Of a stretch of DNA of 64,000 nt, positions 41,088 to 49,976 are shown piece after piece. Position 1 is the first letter of the stretch; each line of letters begins with the position of its first letter. The stretch covers positions 124,001 through 188,000 of the forward strand of contig NZ_CP138921.1 in assembly GCF_047124445.1 (NCBI RefSeq). The letters run 5' to 3'. The translations under genes and the position numbers were made by a program. The DNA comes from Shimia sp047124445. Its GTDB lineage: Bacteria; Pseudomonadota; Alphaproteobacteria; Rhodobacterales; Rhodobacteraceae. The notes under the pieces were generated by a model. That model made no database searches. It saw only the letters and a program-made list of their open reading frames with translations, and was not told where the DNA came from.

Positions 41088-43214
41088 ATGACGGACACCA
41101 AGAAATGGGCCGAACTGGCAGAGAAAGAGCTGCGCGGGAAGCCGCTTGAGGATCTGACCTGGAAGACGCTGGAAGGCATCGACGTCAAGCCGCTCTATAC
41201 GGCGGAAGACACCGAGGGGCTTGATCACATGGGCTCCATGCCCGGGTTTGGCCCGTTCACCCGCGGCCCCAAGGCCACCATGTATGCGGGCCGTCCTTGG
41301 ACCATCCGTCAGTATGCGGGCTTCTCCACTGCAGAAGAATCCAACGCCTTCTACCGCCGCAACCTGGCGGCCGGACAGCAGGGTGTCTCCGTGGCTTTCG
41401 ATCTGGCGACGCACCGCGGCTATGACAGTGACCACGAGCGCGTTGTTGGCGATGTGGGCAAGGCCGGTGTGGCAATCGACTCCGTTGAGGACATGAAAAT
41501 CCTGTTTGACGGCATTCCGCTGGACAAGGTTTCCGTGTCGATGACCATGAACGGCGCAGTGATCCCGATCCTGGCGAACTTCATTGTAGCGGGCGAAGAG
41601 CAGGGCCATGACAAGAGCCTGTTGGCAGGCACCATTCAGAACGACATTCTGAAAGAGTTCATGGTGCGCAACACCTATATCTATCCGCCAGAACCATCGA
41701 TGCGGATCATTTCCGACATCATTGAGTACACCTCCAACGAGATGCCGAAGTTCAACTCGATTTCGATTTCCGGCTATCACATGCAGGAAGCGGGGGCGAA
41801 CCTGGTGCAGGAGCTGGCCTATACGCTGGCGGATGGGCGCGAATATGTGCGTGCGGCGATGAACGCGGGCATGGATGTGGACAAGTTTGCCGGGCGTCTG
41901 AGCTTCTTCTTTGCGATTGGCATGAACTTCTTCATGGAAGCGGCGAAACTGCGTGCGGCGCGGACGCTGTGGCATCGGGTGATGACCGAGTTTGGCGCCA
42001 AGAACGAACGCTCCAAGATGCTGCGTACCCACTGCCAGACTTCTGGCGTGAGCTTGCAGGAGCAGGATCCATACAACAACGTGATCCGCACCGCTTATGA
42101 GGCGATGTCGGCGGTTTTGGGCGGCACACAGTCGCTGCACACCAACGCGCTTGATGAAGCCATCGCACTGCCGACCGACTTCTCGGCCCGGATTGCGCGC
42201 AACACGCAACTGATCCTGCAGGAAGAGACCGGCGTGACCAATGTGGTCGATCCATTGGCGGGCTCTTACTATGTCGAGGCGCTGACCGATGACCTGATCC
42301 AGAAGGCCTGGGCGCTGATGGAAGAGGTTGAGGAAATGGGCGGCATGACCAAGGCGGTGGCCTCTGGCATGCCAAAGCTGCGCATCGAGGAGAGCGCGGC
42401 GACCCGTCAGGCGATGATCGACAAAGGCGACGAAGTCATTGTGGGTGTGAACAAATACCGCAAGGACAACGAAGATCCGATCGACATTCTGGACGTGGAC
42501 AACGTGGCGGTGCGCGAAAGCCAGGTGGCGCGTTTGGCGCAGATCCGCGCGGATCGGGACAGCGCGGCCTGTGAGGCGGCATTGGCGAACCTGACCAAAG
42601 TGGCGAAAGAAGGCGGCAACCTGTTGGCGGCGGCTGTGGAAGCGGCGCGGGCGCGTGCCTCGGTAGGAGAAATCAGCATGGCAATGGAGAAGGAATTCGG
42701 CCGCCATCGGGCCGAGGTGAAGACATTGGCGGGCGTTTATGGCGCGGCGTACGAAGGTGACGAAGGCTTTGCGGCGATTCAGAAATCCATCGAGGATTTT
42801 GCCGAAGAGGAAGGCCGTCGTCCGCGTTTGCTGGTGGTGAAAATGGGCCAAGACGGACACGACCGCGGTGCGAAGGTGATTGCAACCGCCTTTGCTGACA
42901 TCGGGTTTGACGTCGATGTAGGCCCGCTGTTCCAGACCCCTGAAGAAGCGGCGCAGGACGCGGTGGACAATGACGTGCACGTGGTGGGGATTTCCTCGCA
43001 GGCAGCGGGTCACAAGACTTTGGCGCCACAGCTGATTGAGGCGCTGAAAGGCAAAGACGCGGAAGACATCATTGTGATCTGTGGCGGGGTGATCCCGCAG
43101 CAGGACTATGAATTCCTGCAAAACGCTGGCGTGAAGGCGATCTTTGGGCCGGGCACCAATATTCCGGAGGCCGCAGAGAATATTCTCGGCCTGATCCGCG
43201 CGGCGCGGGCGTAA
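41088..43214 (+). CDS. mcm: Methylmalonyl-CoA mutase
   Basis: A 708-residue adenosylcobalamin enzyme converting methylmalonyl-CoA to succinyl-CoA. The N-terminal TIM barrel holds PWTIRQYAGFSTAEESNAFYRRNLAAGQQGVSVAFDLATHRGYDSDH, HCQTSGVSL and the long substrate-binding barrel; the C-terminal cobalamin domain (about 575-708) has the DxHxxG motif in MGQDGHDRGAKVIATAFADIGFDVDVGPLF, with His ligating cobalt. It is the single-chain (fused) form of normal length. GAGG nine bases upstream supports the ATG at 41088. Completes the pathway begun by pccBA. I found no cobalamin riboswitch nearby. Confidence 0.96.
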   Translation: MTDTKKWAELAEKELRGKPLEDLTWKTLEGIDVKPLYTAEDTEGLDHMGSMPGFGPFTRGPKATMYAGRPWTIRQYAGFSTAEESNAFYRRNLAAGQQGVSVAFDLATHRGYDSDHERVVGDVGKAGVAIDSVEDMKILFDGIPLDKVSVSMTMNGAVIPILANFIVAGEEQGHDKSLLAGTIQNDILKEFMVRNTYIYPPEPSMRIISDIIEYTSNEMPKFNSISISGYHMQEAGANLVQELAYTLADGREYVRAAMNAGMDVDKFAGRLSFFFAIGMNFFMEAAKLRAARTLWHRVMTEFGAKNERSKMLRTHCQTSGVSLQEQDPYNNVIRTAYEAMSAVLGGTQSLHTNALDEAIALPTDFSARIARNTQLILQEETGVTNVVDPLAGSYYVEALTDDLIQKAWALMEEVEEMGGMTKAVASGMPKLRIEESAATRQAMIDKGDEVIVGVNKYRKDNEDPIDILDVDNVAVRESQVARLAQIRADRDSAACEAALANLTKVAKEGGNLLAAAVEAARARASVGEISMAMEKEFGRHRAEVKTLAGVYGAAYEGDEGFAAIQKSIEDFAEEEGRRPRLLVVKMGQDGHDRGAKVIATAFADIGFDVDVGPLFQTPEEAAQDAVDNDVHVVGISSQAAGHKTLAPQLIEALKGKDAEDIIVICGGVIPQQDYEFLQNAGVKAIFGPGTNIPEAAENILGLIRAARA

Positions 43215-43219
43215 GCGCC

Positions 43220-43257
43220 GGGGGCTGTCTGCCCCCAGACCCCCGAGGATATTTGGG
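43220..43257 (+). repeat. Post-stop GC repeat, copy 2
   Basis: GGGGGC (43220-43225) and GCCCCC (43231-43236) with a 5-nt loop, starting five bases after the mcm stop, then AGACCCCCGAGGATATTTGG. It parallels the element after lysE at 17829-17882: post-stop GGGGGC hairpin, C-run, then an ATTT-containing tail. Confidence 0.6.
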
Positions 43258-43272
43258 GACTGTGAAAAGCGG

Positions 43273-43303
43273 GGCGTTGCAGGTAACTGCAGCGCCTTTT
43301 TTT
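43273..43303 (+). terminator. Intrinsic terminator after mcm
   Basis: A 10-bp stem (GGCGTTGCAG at 43273-43282 with CTGCAGCGCC at 43287-43296, one G-T pair), GTAA tetraloop and seven Ts. It ends 6 bp before the stop of the convergent histidine kinase gene. Confidence 0.9.
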
Positions 43304-43308
43304 GCGGC

Positions 43309-44766
43309 TCAGTGGCGTTGGATTTTCAGGCAGGCGCGCATGCCGCCGGTGCCGGCTTCAAAATGAAGTGTGCCGCCGTGCTGTTCGGCCACGGTGGCCA
43401 CGATGGTCAGGCCGAGGCCGTAGCCCTCGATGGCTTGGGTGTTGTCGCCACGGGTGAAAGGCGCGACGGCGGCTTCGATTTCGGCGGCGGTCATACCGGA
43501 GCCTTCATCTTCGACGGTGATGATGGCGTGCTCGGCGGTGGCCTCAACGGCCACTTTGGCTTTGCGGCCGTATTTCAAGGCGTTTTCGATCAGGTTGGAA
43601 ATCGCGCGTTTGAGCGACACGGGGCGGGCGGAGACCAGGATGCGTTGTTCCGTTGGCAGTGCGCCACGACCGGCGGTGGCGGTAAACACCGAGCCGCCAC
43701 CCTGAAACGACGGGGTTTCGGAGGTCGCTAGTGTGACGGGTTGGCCGAGGTCCTGGTAGTCGTCGACCAGCGCGTCAATCAGCGAGGTGAGCGAGAGGTT
43801 GCGGGGTGGCTCTTCGTTGAGCTCGGCGCGGGTGTAGGTCAGCACGCTTTCGATCATCTCGGTCATGCTGTCGATGTCGGCCTCAAATTTGCCACGCAGC
43901 TCGGCGTCTTCGACCAAGGCGGCGCGCAGGCGCAGGCGGGTGGCCGGGGTGCCAAGATCGTGGCTGACGCCGGACAGCACCGTGGCGCGTTTGGCAATTT
44001 GTTCGCGTTCGCGCTCCAGATAGAGGTTCAGCGCCTGCACAATCTCGCGCAGCTCTTCGGGCCCTTGCAGGGCGTAGCTTTGTGGGCCGCCAAGGCGGCG
44101 GTGATTGCGCAGGGCGCGCGCAAAGCGTTCAAAATGCGCAGAAGTGTCGCGCACCAGCGTGGTGAAGATCGCCAGCGCCACCAGCGCCAATAGGATGGCG
44201 GGCAGGCGCAGATCAGTGGGGGCGGCGTGGCAGCCCCAGACGTCTTGCCCGTCGATGCGTTTCCAGTCCTGCGCGCCCATGCGGGCAAAGAGGATGGGTT
44301 CGCTGCAATAGGTCGCGAGAAGCTGGGTGACGTTGCCCAGTTTTTGCGCCGCGGATTGCCGACCGTTGGAGATCAGCTCGGACACGTTGTACTGCAGGCT
44401 GTCAGACACAATGATCAGCGCCAGGGACTCGCCGGAGACCGGATCATGGCCCTGACCTTTGATGGAGACGTTGGTGACAAAGGCCGGTTGAGGCACGTTG
44501 GGCAGTTGCCAGAAGTCACCTTGCATGACCTGGGTTTGCGCCAACTGAGAAAGGGGGCTGATGTCCACCCCCACCGGAGGGTCGGCGCGGGTGCGCAGGC
44601 TGTCATAGAGAGAGACACCGGCGACGTAGGAGCGGGTGAGGTGGTCGCGCCAGCCGTTGGTGGAGGAGGACCACATCCAGGCCGTGGCGTAGGCGGTCAG
44701 AAAACAGGCGGCGACCAGCAGAACGCCCAGGGTGTTCAGGCGAAGGCCCTGTGACGTGGCGGTCAT
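43309..44766 (-). CDS. Sensor histidine kinase
   Basis: A 485-residue inner-membrane kinase. Transmembrane helices are near 12-30 and 187-205, framing a periplasmic sensor of about 155 residues that contains two Cys (Cys154, Cys179). After a HAMP-like linker, the phosphoacceptor is His269 in SGVSHDLGTPATRLRLRAAL; in most EnvZ-like kinases this reads HDLRTPLTR, so the Arg-to-Gly and Leu-to-Ala changes stand out. The ATPase domain has NLIENALKYG, VEDEGSGM and GYGLGLTIV. It overlaps the response regulator by 4 bp (ATGA), and the pair is divergent from a sugar ABC transporter. Confidence 0.9.
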   Translation of the reverse strand: MTATSQGLRLNTLGVLLVAACFLTAYATAWMWSSSTNGWRDHLTRSYVAGVSLYDSLRTRADPPVGVDISPLSQLAQTQVMQGDFWQLPNVPQPAFVTNVSIKGQGHDPVSGESLALIIVSDSLQYNVSELISNGRQSAAQKLGNVTQLLATYCSEPILFARMGAQDWKRIDGQDVWGCHAAPTDLRLPAILLALVALAIFTTLVRDTSAHFERFARALRNHRRLGGPQSYALQGPEELREIVQALNLYLEREREQIAKRATVLSGVSHDLGTPATRLRLRAALVEDAELRGKFEADIDSMTEMIESVLTYTRAELNEEPPRNLSLTSLIDALVDDYQDLGQPVTLATSETPSFQGGGSVFTATAGRGALPTEQRILVSARPVSLKRAISNLIENALKYGRKAKVAVEATAEHAIITVEDEGSGMTAAEIEAAVAPFTRGDNTQAIEGYGLGLTIVATVAEQHGGTLHFEAGTGGMRACLKIQRH

Positions 44767-45506
44767 TGATCGTCCTCAACCGCCACATCAACGGCAAAGA
44801 CGTAGCCGACACCACGTTGGGTGCGCAGCATTTCTGGTATTTTGGGCTCGGCTTCGATTTTGCCGCGCAGACGGCCCACCAGAACGTCAATGGCGCGGCC
44901 CGGGTTTCCGTTACCTGCGTCCTGACCATCGCCGGTCACATCCAGCGCGGTGTTGATTTCTTCGCGGGTCAGGGGGATGTGGGGGTTGCCCAGGAAAACC
45001 TTGAGCAGGGCGGTTTCCTTACGCGAAAGGCTGACCTGATAGCCCTGAGGAGAGGTGACCTCGTCGCGCTTGGCATCATAACACCAGCCGCCAAAGCGGA
45101 AGGTGGAGATGCTGCGCCGGTAGGTGAGGGAGCTGCTGCGTTTGGCGCGGTGCAGGACGGCTTTAACGCGGGCGAGCAGCAGGTTGGGGTTAAACGGTTT
45201 GGCGATGTAGTCGTCCGCGCCGACTTCGTAGCCTGCCATACGGTGATGGTCGGCAGAGAGGGCGGAGACCAGGATCACAGGCACGTCCTGTTCGTGGCGC
45301 AGGCGTTTGCAGATGTCGACGCCATATTCGTCCCCTAACATCACATCCAGCAAGATGAGGTCCACGCGGCCACTGTCCAGTTGTTCGCGAATGGTGACCT
45401 CGCTGTCACACGGCAGGGCGATGAAACCGTTTTGGCGCAGGAACTGCGTGAGCATCCCACGAGTTTCCGCGTCATCATCAACCACCAAAAGCCGTGGAAT
45501 CGTCAT
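44763..45506 (-). CDS. OmpR-family response regulator
   Basis: A 247-residue regulator. The receiver (1-120) has the acidic pocket VVDDD, phospho-accepting Asp54 in LILLDVMLGDEYG and the Lys of DDYIAKPFNP. The C-terminal winged helix (about 140-240) shows FGGWCYDAKRDEV, LSRKETALLKVFLGNPHIPLTREEI and IDVLVGRLRGKIE...TQRGVGYVFA. GGGAGG precedes the ATG at 45506. By analogy with GltR/GtrR next to glucose gts transporters in Pseudomonas, it probably controls the divergent sugar transporter, through the repeats at 45567-45612. Confidence 0.92.
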   Translation of the reverse strand: MTIPRLLVVDDDAETRGMLTQFLRQNGFIALPCDSEVTIREQLDSGRVDLILLDVMLGDEYGVDICKRLRHEQDVPVILVSALSADHHRMAGYEVGADDYIAKPFNPNLLLARVKAVLHRAKRSSSLTYRRSISTFRFGGWCYDAKRDEVTSPQGYQVSLSRKETALLKVFLGNPHIPLTREEINTALDVTGDGQDAGNGNPGRAIDVLVGRLRGKIEAEPKIPEMLRTQRGVGYVFAVDVAVEDDQ

Positions 45507-45566
45507 GCCTACCTCCCAATAGTTGCCCGCCGCTCCCCCACGGCAGGGTGTTGTGTTGCTTGCTTT

Positions 45567-45612
45567 GTAACAGCGTGCAACAAAATCAAGGCCTAGGTAA
45601 CAGCGTGTAACA
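45567..45612. promoter_or_regulatory. Tandem 16-bp direct repeats, probable response-regulator sites
   Basis: GTAACAGCGTGCAACA at 45567-45582 and GTAACAGCGTGTAACA at 45597-45612, exactly 30 bp apart. Each contains two GYAACA half-sites 10 bp apart, the spacing used by OmpR-family dimers. They lie between the divergent regulator and transporter genes. Confidence 0.75.
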
Positions 45613-45736
45613 GAACACCGGATTTTGTGACATGGCAAAGGCAAAACCGGTATTTGGTGGATTGTTACGCCCCCTCAGCGTTTGGCAGGAAAGGGGCAGC
45701 ACTGCTCAGACGGGCAGTCGAAATTGGGAGGACATT

Positions 45737-46981
45737 ATGAAAAAATCCGTATTCGCAGCCGCGGTGGTTGCGTCCTTTGTGGCATCCAACATTGCCAAGG
45801 CTGAGCCTCAGGCAGAGGTTCTGCACTGGTGGACATCCGGTGGTGAAGCCAAGTCCGTGGCTGTGCTGCAGAAAGAGTTTGCCGACAACGGCGGCACCTG
45901 GACCGACATGCCTGTGGCCGGTGGTGGCGGCGACGCGGCGATGACCGCACTGCGGGCCCGCGTGCTGTCTGGCAATGCGCCAACCGCCGTTCAGCTGAAA
46001 GGCCCGGCCATTCAGGAATGGTATGAAGAAGGCGTGCTGGCAGACATCTCTGCCGTGGCCGAGGAAAAAGGCTGGGACACTGTGCTGCCAGCCTCCATCG
46101 CGGGTCACATGAAGTGTGAAGGCAGCTGGTGCGCGGCACCGGTGAACGTACACCGTGTGGACTGGATCTGGGCCAACGCGGACGTGCTGGAAGCCAACGG
46201 CATTGCAATGCCAAACACCTGGGACGAGTTCAACGCGGCGGCTGACAAGCTGCAGGCGGCGGGTGTGATCCCACTGGCGCACGGCGGTCAGGCTTGGCAG
46301 GACGCAACTGTGTTTGAAGCTGTGGCACTCGGCCTTGGTGGCCCTGAGTTCTATCAGCAGGCGCTTGTGGACCTAGACCCGGCAGCGCTGCAGTCTGACA
46401 CGATGATTGCTGTGTTTGACCAGATGCGCAAACTGCGCGGCTATGTGGATGGCAACTTCTCCGGTCGTGACTGGAACCTGGCCACCGCGATGGTGATGAA
46501 CGGCGAAGCGGCGTTCCAGATCATGGGCGACTGGGCCAAAGGTGAATTCCTGGCGGCTGGCAAAGCTCCTGGTGAAGACTTCCTCTGCGCCTCCACCCCA
46601 GGCAACGGCTACCTCTATGTGGTTGACAGTTTTGCCATGTTTGACGTCGACGGCGACGACAAAAAAGCAGGTCAGAACCTGCTGGCAGACCTGATCATGG
46701 GTCCAAACTTCCAGGAAGTGTTCAACCTGAACAAAGGCTCCATTCCAGCCCGTACAGATGTGGCGCTGGACAAGTTTGAGAGCTGTGCCCACACCTCTGC
46801 CGCCGATATGGCTGCGAGCAGCGACGAAGGCTCCCTGCTGCCAAGCTATGCCCACGGCATGGCGCTGCGCGGCGCGCAGGCCGGTGCGATCACCGATGTT
46901 GTGACCGCGCACTTCAACTCGGACATGTCTTCTGCCGATGCGGTGAAGATGCTGGCCGACGCGGTTGCGAACTCGCTGTAA
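45737..46981 (+). CDS. Sugar ABC transporter, substrate-binding protein (glucose/GtsA-like)
   Basis: A 414-residue periplasmic binding protein with a signal peptide (MKKSVFAAAVVASFVASNIAKA). The mature start EVLHWWTSGGEAKSVAVLQKEF and the block MPVAGGGGDAAMTALRARVLSGNAPTAVQLKGPAIQEW closely resemble the glucose-binding GtsA/GtsA-like proteins of Pseudomonas. GNGYLYVVDSFAMF and the paired cysteines (KCEGSWC) are further family traits. GGGAGG precedes the ATG at 45737. It leads the four-gene transporter operon. Glucose, mannose or a related hexose is the likely ligand; this is inference. Confidence 0.9.
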   Translation: MKKSVFAAAVVASFVASNIAKAEPQAEVLHWWTSGGEAKSVAVLQKEFADNGGTWTDMPVAGGGGDAAMTALRARVLSGNAPTAVQLKGPAIQEWYEEGVLADISAVAEEKGWDTVLPASIAGHMKCEGSWCAAPVNVHRVDWIWANADVLEANGIAMPNTWDEFNAAADKLQAAGVIPLAHGGQAWQDATVFEAVALGLGGPEFYQQALVDLDPAALQSDTMIAVFDQMRKLRGYVDGNFSGRDWNLATAMVMNGEAAFQIMGDWAKGEFLAAGKAPGEDFLCASTPGNGYLYVVDSFAMFDVDGDDKKAGQNLLADLIMGPNFQEVFNLNKGSIPARTDVALDKFESCAHTSAADMAASSDEGSLLPSYAHGMALRGAQAGAITDVVTAHFNSDMSSADAVKMLADAVANSL

Positions 46982-46992
46982 CCTTCTCCCAC

Positions 46993-47022
46993 GCCCTGTC
47001 CCGAAACTTCTCGGGGCGGGGC
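46993..47022 (+). other. Intercistronic hairpin between binding protein and permease genes
   Basis: A 12-bp stem (46993-47004 with 47011-47022, two G-T pairs and a 6-nt loop) without a T-run, 11 bp after the binding-protein stop. Such hairpins usually protect the upstream message and so raise binding-protein levels over permease levels. Confidence 0.6.
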
Positions 47023-47044
47023 ATTTGAATAAAGGGTCGCTGTG

Positions 47045-47917
47045 ATGACCGAATGGCTTGAACGCCACGTGCCAAAGATGGTGCTTGCACCTTCTTTTGT
47101 GGCCGTCCTCATCTTTGTCTATGGCTTTATCTTCTGGACCGCTTGGGTGTCCTTCACCCGCTCCAAGTTGACGCCGAAATACGAAATCAAAGGCTTCATC
47201 CAGTATGATCGCCTGTTTGCCTCCCCCCGCTGGGACACGGCGATGGACAACCTGTTCGTCTTTGGCACGTTGTTCATCGGGATTTCCATGATCCTCGGCC
47301 TGTTCCTGGCCATTTTGCTGGATCAGAAAATCCGCGCCGAAGGTGCGCTGCGCACGATCTACCTCTACCCGATGGCGCTGTCGATGATTGTGACCGGGAC
47401 CGCGTGGAAGTGGATCATGAACCCGGGGCTGGGCATTGAAGCCACTGTCAGAAGCTGGGGCTTTGAGAGCTTTACCTTTAACTGGATCACCGATCCCAAG
47501 ATGGCGATCTATGCGGTGGTGGTTGCGGCCGTGTGGCAGGCCAGCGGCTTTGTCATGGCGCTGTTCCTCGCCGGGTTGCGCTCCGTGGATGAGGAAATCA
47601 TCAAGGCGGCGCAGGTGGATGGCATACCAACCTGGCGGATTTACTCAGCCATCATCATCCCGTCGATGGCCCCGATTTTCCTGTCGGCCTTCATTGTGCT
47701 GGCGCACCTTGCGATCAAGAGCTTTGACCTTGTGATTGCCCTGACCGGCGGTGGTCCCGGCTACGCCACGGACCTGCCTGCGACCTACATGTACGCCATG
47801 GCTTTTTCGCGCGGCGATATTGGTCAGGCAGCCAGCTCTGCCATGGTCATGATGGGTGTCGTCTTTGCCATTGTCGTGCCTTACCTGTATTCCGAACTGA
47901 GGGCGAAACATGACTGA
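47045..47917 (+). CDS. Sugar ABC transporter permease (MalF-like)
   Basis: A 290-residue inner-membrane permease with six helices. MVLAPSFVAVLIFVYGFIFWTAWVSF begins the protein, and the EAA loop that contacts the ATPase is EEIIKAAQVDGIPTWRIYSAIIIPSMAP. The adjacent GTG at 47042 is an alternative start. It overlaps the second permease by 8 bp (ATGACTGA), so the two are translated together. Confidence 0.92.
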   Translation: MTEWLERHVPKMVLAPSFVAVLIFVYGFIFWTAWVSFTRSKLTPKYEIKGFIQYDRLFASPRWDTAMDNLFVFGTLFIGISMILGLFLAILLDQKIRAEGALRTIYLYPMALSMIVTGTAWKWIMNPGLGIEATVRSWGFESFTFNWITDPKMAIYAVVVAAVWQASGFVMALFLAGLRSVDEEIIKAAQVDGIPTWRIYSAIIIPSMAPIFLSAFIVLAHLAIKSFDLVIALTGGGPGYATDLPATYMYAMAFSRGDIGQAASSAMVMMGVVFAIVVPYLYSELRAKHD

Positions 47918-48803
47918 TTTCACCCAATCTTATGACGCGCCGCGTCGCAACTATAGCCAGTTGGCTTTGCGGTGGTTGCTGTTTGCTTTGCTGGGCCTGT
48001 TTGCGCTCTTCTATCTGATGCCGCTGTTTGTGATGGTGACCACCTCGCTCAAAAGCCTGGAGGAAATCCGCACCGGTTCTCTGGTGGCGCTGCCACGGGA
48101 AGTGACCTTTGATGCCTGGCGCACGGCCTGGTCTGAGACCTGTACCGGCGTGAAGTGTGAGGGGCTGAAGCCGTACTTCTGGAACTCAGTTCTGATGACA
48201 GTGCCGGCGGTGATCATTGCCACTCTGCTGGGTGCGGTGAACGGCTATGTGATTGCGCAGTGGCGCTTCAAAGGCGCGAACCTGATCTTCTCGCTGATGC
48301 TGTTTGGTTGCTTTATCCCGTTTCAGGTGGTGCTGCTGCCAATGGCAATTAGCCTGGGCAAACTGGGCGTGGCTGGCTCTATCCCCGGTCTGATCATGGT
48401 GCATGTGATTTACGGGATTGGCTTCACCACGCTGTTCTTCCGCAACTACTATGTCACGATTCCGTCTGAACTGACCAAAGCCGCCAAAGTGGACGGAGCA
48501 GGCTTCTTCCGGATCTTCTGGTCGATCTTTCTGCCGCTGTCGCTCCCGATCATGGTGGTGACCGTGATCTGGCAGTTCACCAACATCTGGAACGACTTCC
48601 TCTTCGGCGTCAGCTTTACGCAAGCAGGTACCCAACCGGTGACCGTGGCGCTCAACAACATCGTCAACTCCACCACAGGGGTGAAGGAATACAACGTCGA
48701 TATGGCCGCCGCCATCATCGCCGCCCTTCCCACGCTGCTTGTCTATGTGGTGGCAGGCAAATACTTCATCCGCGGCCTGACCGCAGGTTCCGTGAAAGGT
48801 TAA
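47910..48803 (+). CDS. Sugar ABC transporter permease (MalG-like)
   Basis: A 297-residue inner-membrane permease with six helices; ALFYLMPLFVMVTTSLKS at the N-terminus is the MalG-type start, and SELTKAAKVDGAGFFRIFWSIFLPLSLP is the EAA loop. A pair of cysteines in the first periplasmic loop (ETCTGVKCEG) is notable and recalls the GtsC-type glucose permeases. The ATPase gene starts 4 bp after its stop. Confidence 0.92.
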   Translation: MTDFTQSYDAPRRNYSQLALRWLLFALLGLFALFYLMPLFVMVTTSLKSLEEIRTGSLVALPREVTFDAWRTAWSETCTGVKCEGLKPYFWNSVLMTVPAVIIATLLGAVNGYVIAQWRFKGANLIFSLMLFGCFIPFQVVLLPMAISLGKLGVAGSIPGLIMVHVIYGIGFTTLFFRNYYVTIPSELTKAAKVDGAGFFRIFWSIFLPLSLPIMVVTVIWQFTNIWNDFLFGVSFTQAGTQPVTVALNNIVNSTTGVKEYNVDMAAAIIAALPTLLVYVVAGKYFIRGLTAGSVKG

Positions 48804-48807
48804 CCCC

Positions 48808-49905
48808 ATGGCACCCATTCTGGATATCAAACAACTCTACAAGAACTACGGCTCCGTCGAGATCCTGAAGGACATCAATGTGGCGATTGAGCCCGGTGAT
48901 TTCCTTGTGCTGGTCGGCCCGTCTGGCTGTGGTAAGTCCACACTGCTGAACTGTATCGCTGGACTGGAGCCGATCACCGGCGGCACGCTGTCGATTGGTG
49001 GCAAAGACATGACGCATGTCAGCCCCAAGGACCGTGACATCGCGATGGTGTTCCAGTCCTACGCGCTGTACCCGACGATGTCGGTGGCCAAGAACATCAC
49101 CTTTGGCATGAAAGTGCGTGGGGTGGATTCGGCGACGCAGGAGCAGAAGCTCAATGAGGTGGCCAGCCAGCTGCAGATTGAGCAGTTGCTGAACCGTCGT
49201 CCCGGGCAGCTCTCCGGTGGTCAGCGGCAGCGAGTGGCGATGGGCCGGGCGCTTGTGCGTGATCCCAAGCTGTTCCTGTTTGATGAGCCGCTGTCCAACC
49301 TCGATGCCAAGCTGCGGGTGGAGATGCGCTCTGAGATCAAGAAGCTGCACCAGAACCTTGGCGCGACCATGGTCTATGTGACCCACGATCAGATCGAGGC
49401 GATGACGCTGGCGACAAAGATTGTGGTTCTAAAGGGCGGTGTGGTGCAGCAGATTGGCACCCCGGCGGAAATCTACAACCGTCCGGCCAACCTGTTTGTG
49501 GCGGACTTCATGGGCAGCCCGGCGATGAACTTGATCCCGGCGAAGGCCACCAAAAATGGCACGGGCACGCAGATTGAGATTGCCCGTGAGGGGGCGGCGC
49601 CGCTGATGCTGACAGATACCCATGCGGAAAACCTGCCGCAGGATGTGATCCTGGGGCTGCGGCCTGAAGACATTGCCGAGGCCGGGTTCCGGGCTGGTGA
49701 AGACGTGCAGGTGGCGGAGTGTCATATCGACATGGTGGAGCCAGCGGGTGCGGATACTTTTGTGGTGTCCGAGCTGGGTGGTAAGCAGGTCACGGCGCGA
49801 TTGCATGCGGAGACCGGCGCACAGCCGGGGCAGCCGTTGCCACTGGCGTTTGACCTCAGCAAAGTGTCTTACTTTGCGCCGGGCAGTGGCGAGCGGTTGA
49901 ACTAA
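48808..49905 (+). CDS. Sugar ABC transporter ATP-binding protein (UgpC/MsmK type)
   Basis: A 365-residue ATPase. Walker A is GPSGCGKST near 37-45, the Q-loop is VFQSYALYP, the signature is LSGGQRQRVAMGRAL, Walker B is LFLFDEPLSNLD and the switch His is in YVTHDQIEAMTLA. Residues about 240-365 form the TOBE/OB regulatory domain (GLRPEDI). This completes a binding protein-permease-permease-ATPase operon. A strong bidirectional terminator follows. Confidence 0.94.
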   Translation: MAPILDIKQLYKNYGSVEILKDINVAIEPGDFLVLVGPSGCGKSTLLNCIAGLEPITGGTLSIGGKDMTHVSPKDRDIAMVFQSYALYPTMSVAKNITFGMKVRGVDSATQEQKLNEVASQLQIEQLLNRRPGQLSGGQRQRVAMGRALVRDPKLFLFDEPLSNLDAKLRVEMRSEIKKLHQNLGATMVYVTHDQIEAMTLATKIVVLKGGVVQQIGTPAEIYNRPANLFVADFMGSPAMNLIPAKATKNGTGTQIEIAREGAAPLMLTDTHAENLPQDVILGLRPEDIAEAGFRAGEDVQVAECHIDMVEPAGADTFVVSELGGKQVTARLHAETGAQPGQPLPLAFDLSKVSYFAPGSGERLN

Positions 49906-49928
49906 GCTTCCGCTGTCTAAGACAAGAA

Positions 49929-49962
49929 AGCCCGCCTGACTGGATCAGGCGGGCTTTTGTGT
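49929..49962. terminator. Bidirectional terminator between the ABC operon and the convergent mcp gene
   Basis: An 11-bp perfect stem (AGCCCGCCTGA at 49929-49939 with TCAGGCGGGCT at 49945-49955) with T-rich tails on both strands. Confidence 0.88.
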
Positions 49963-49976
49963 TTGGAGGGTGAGGT

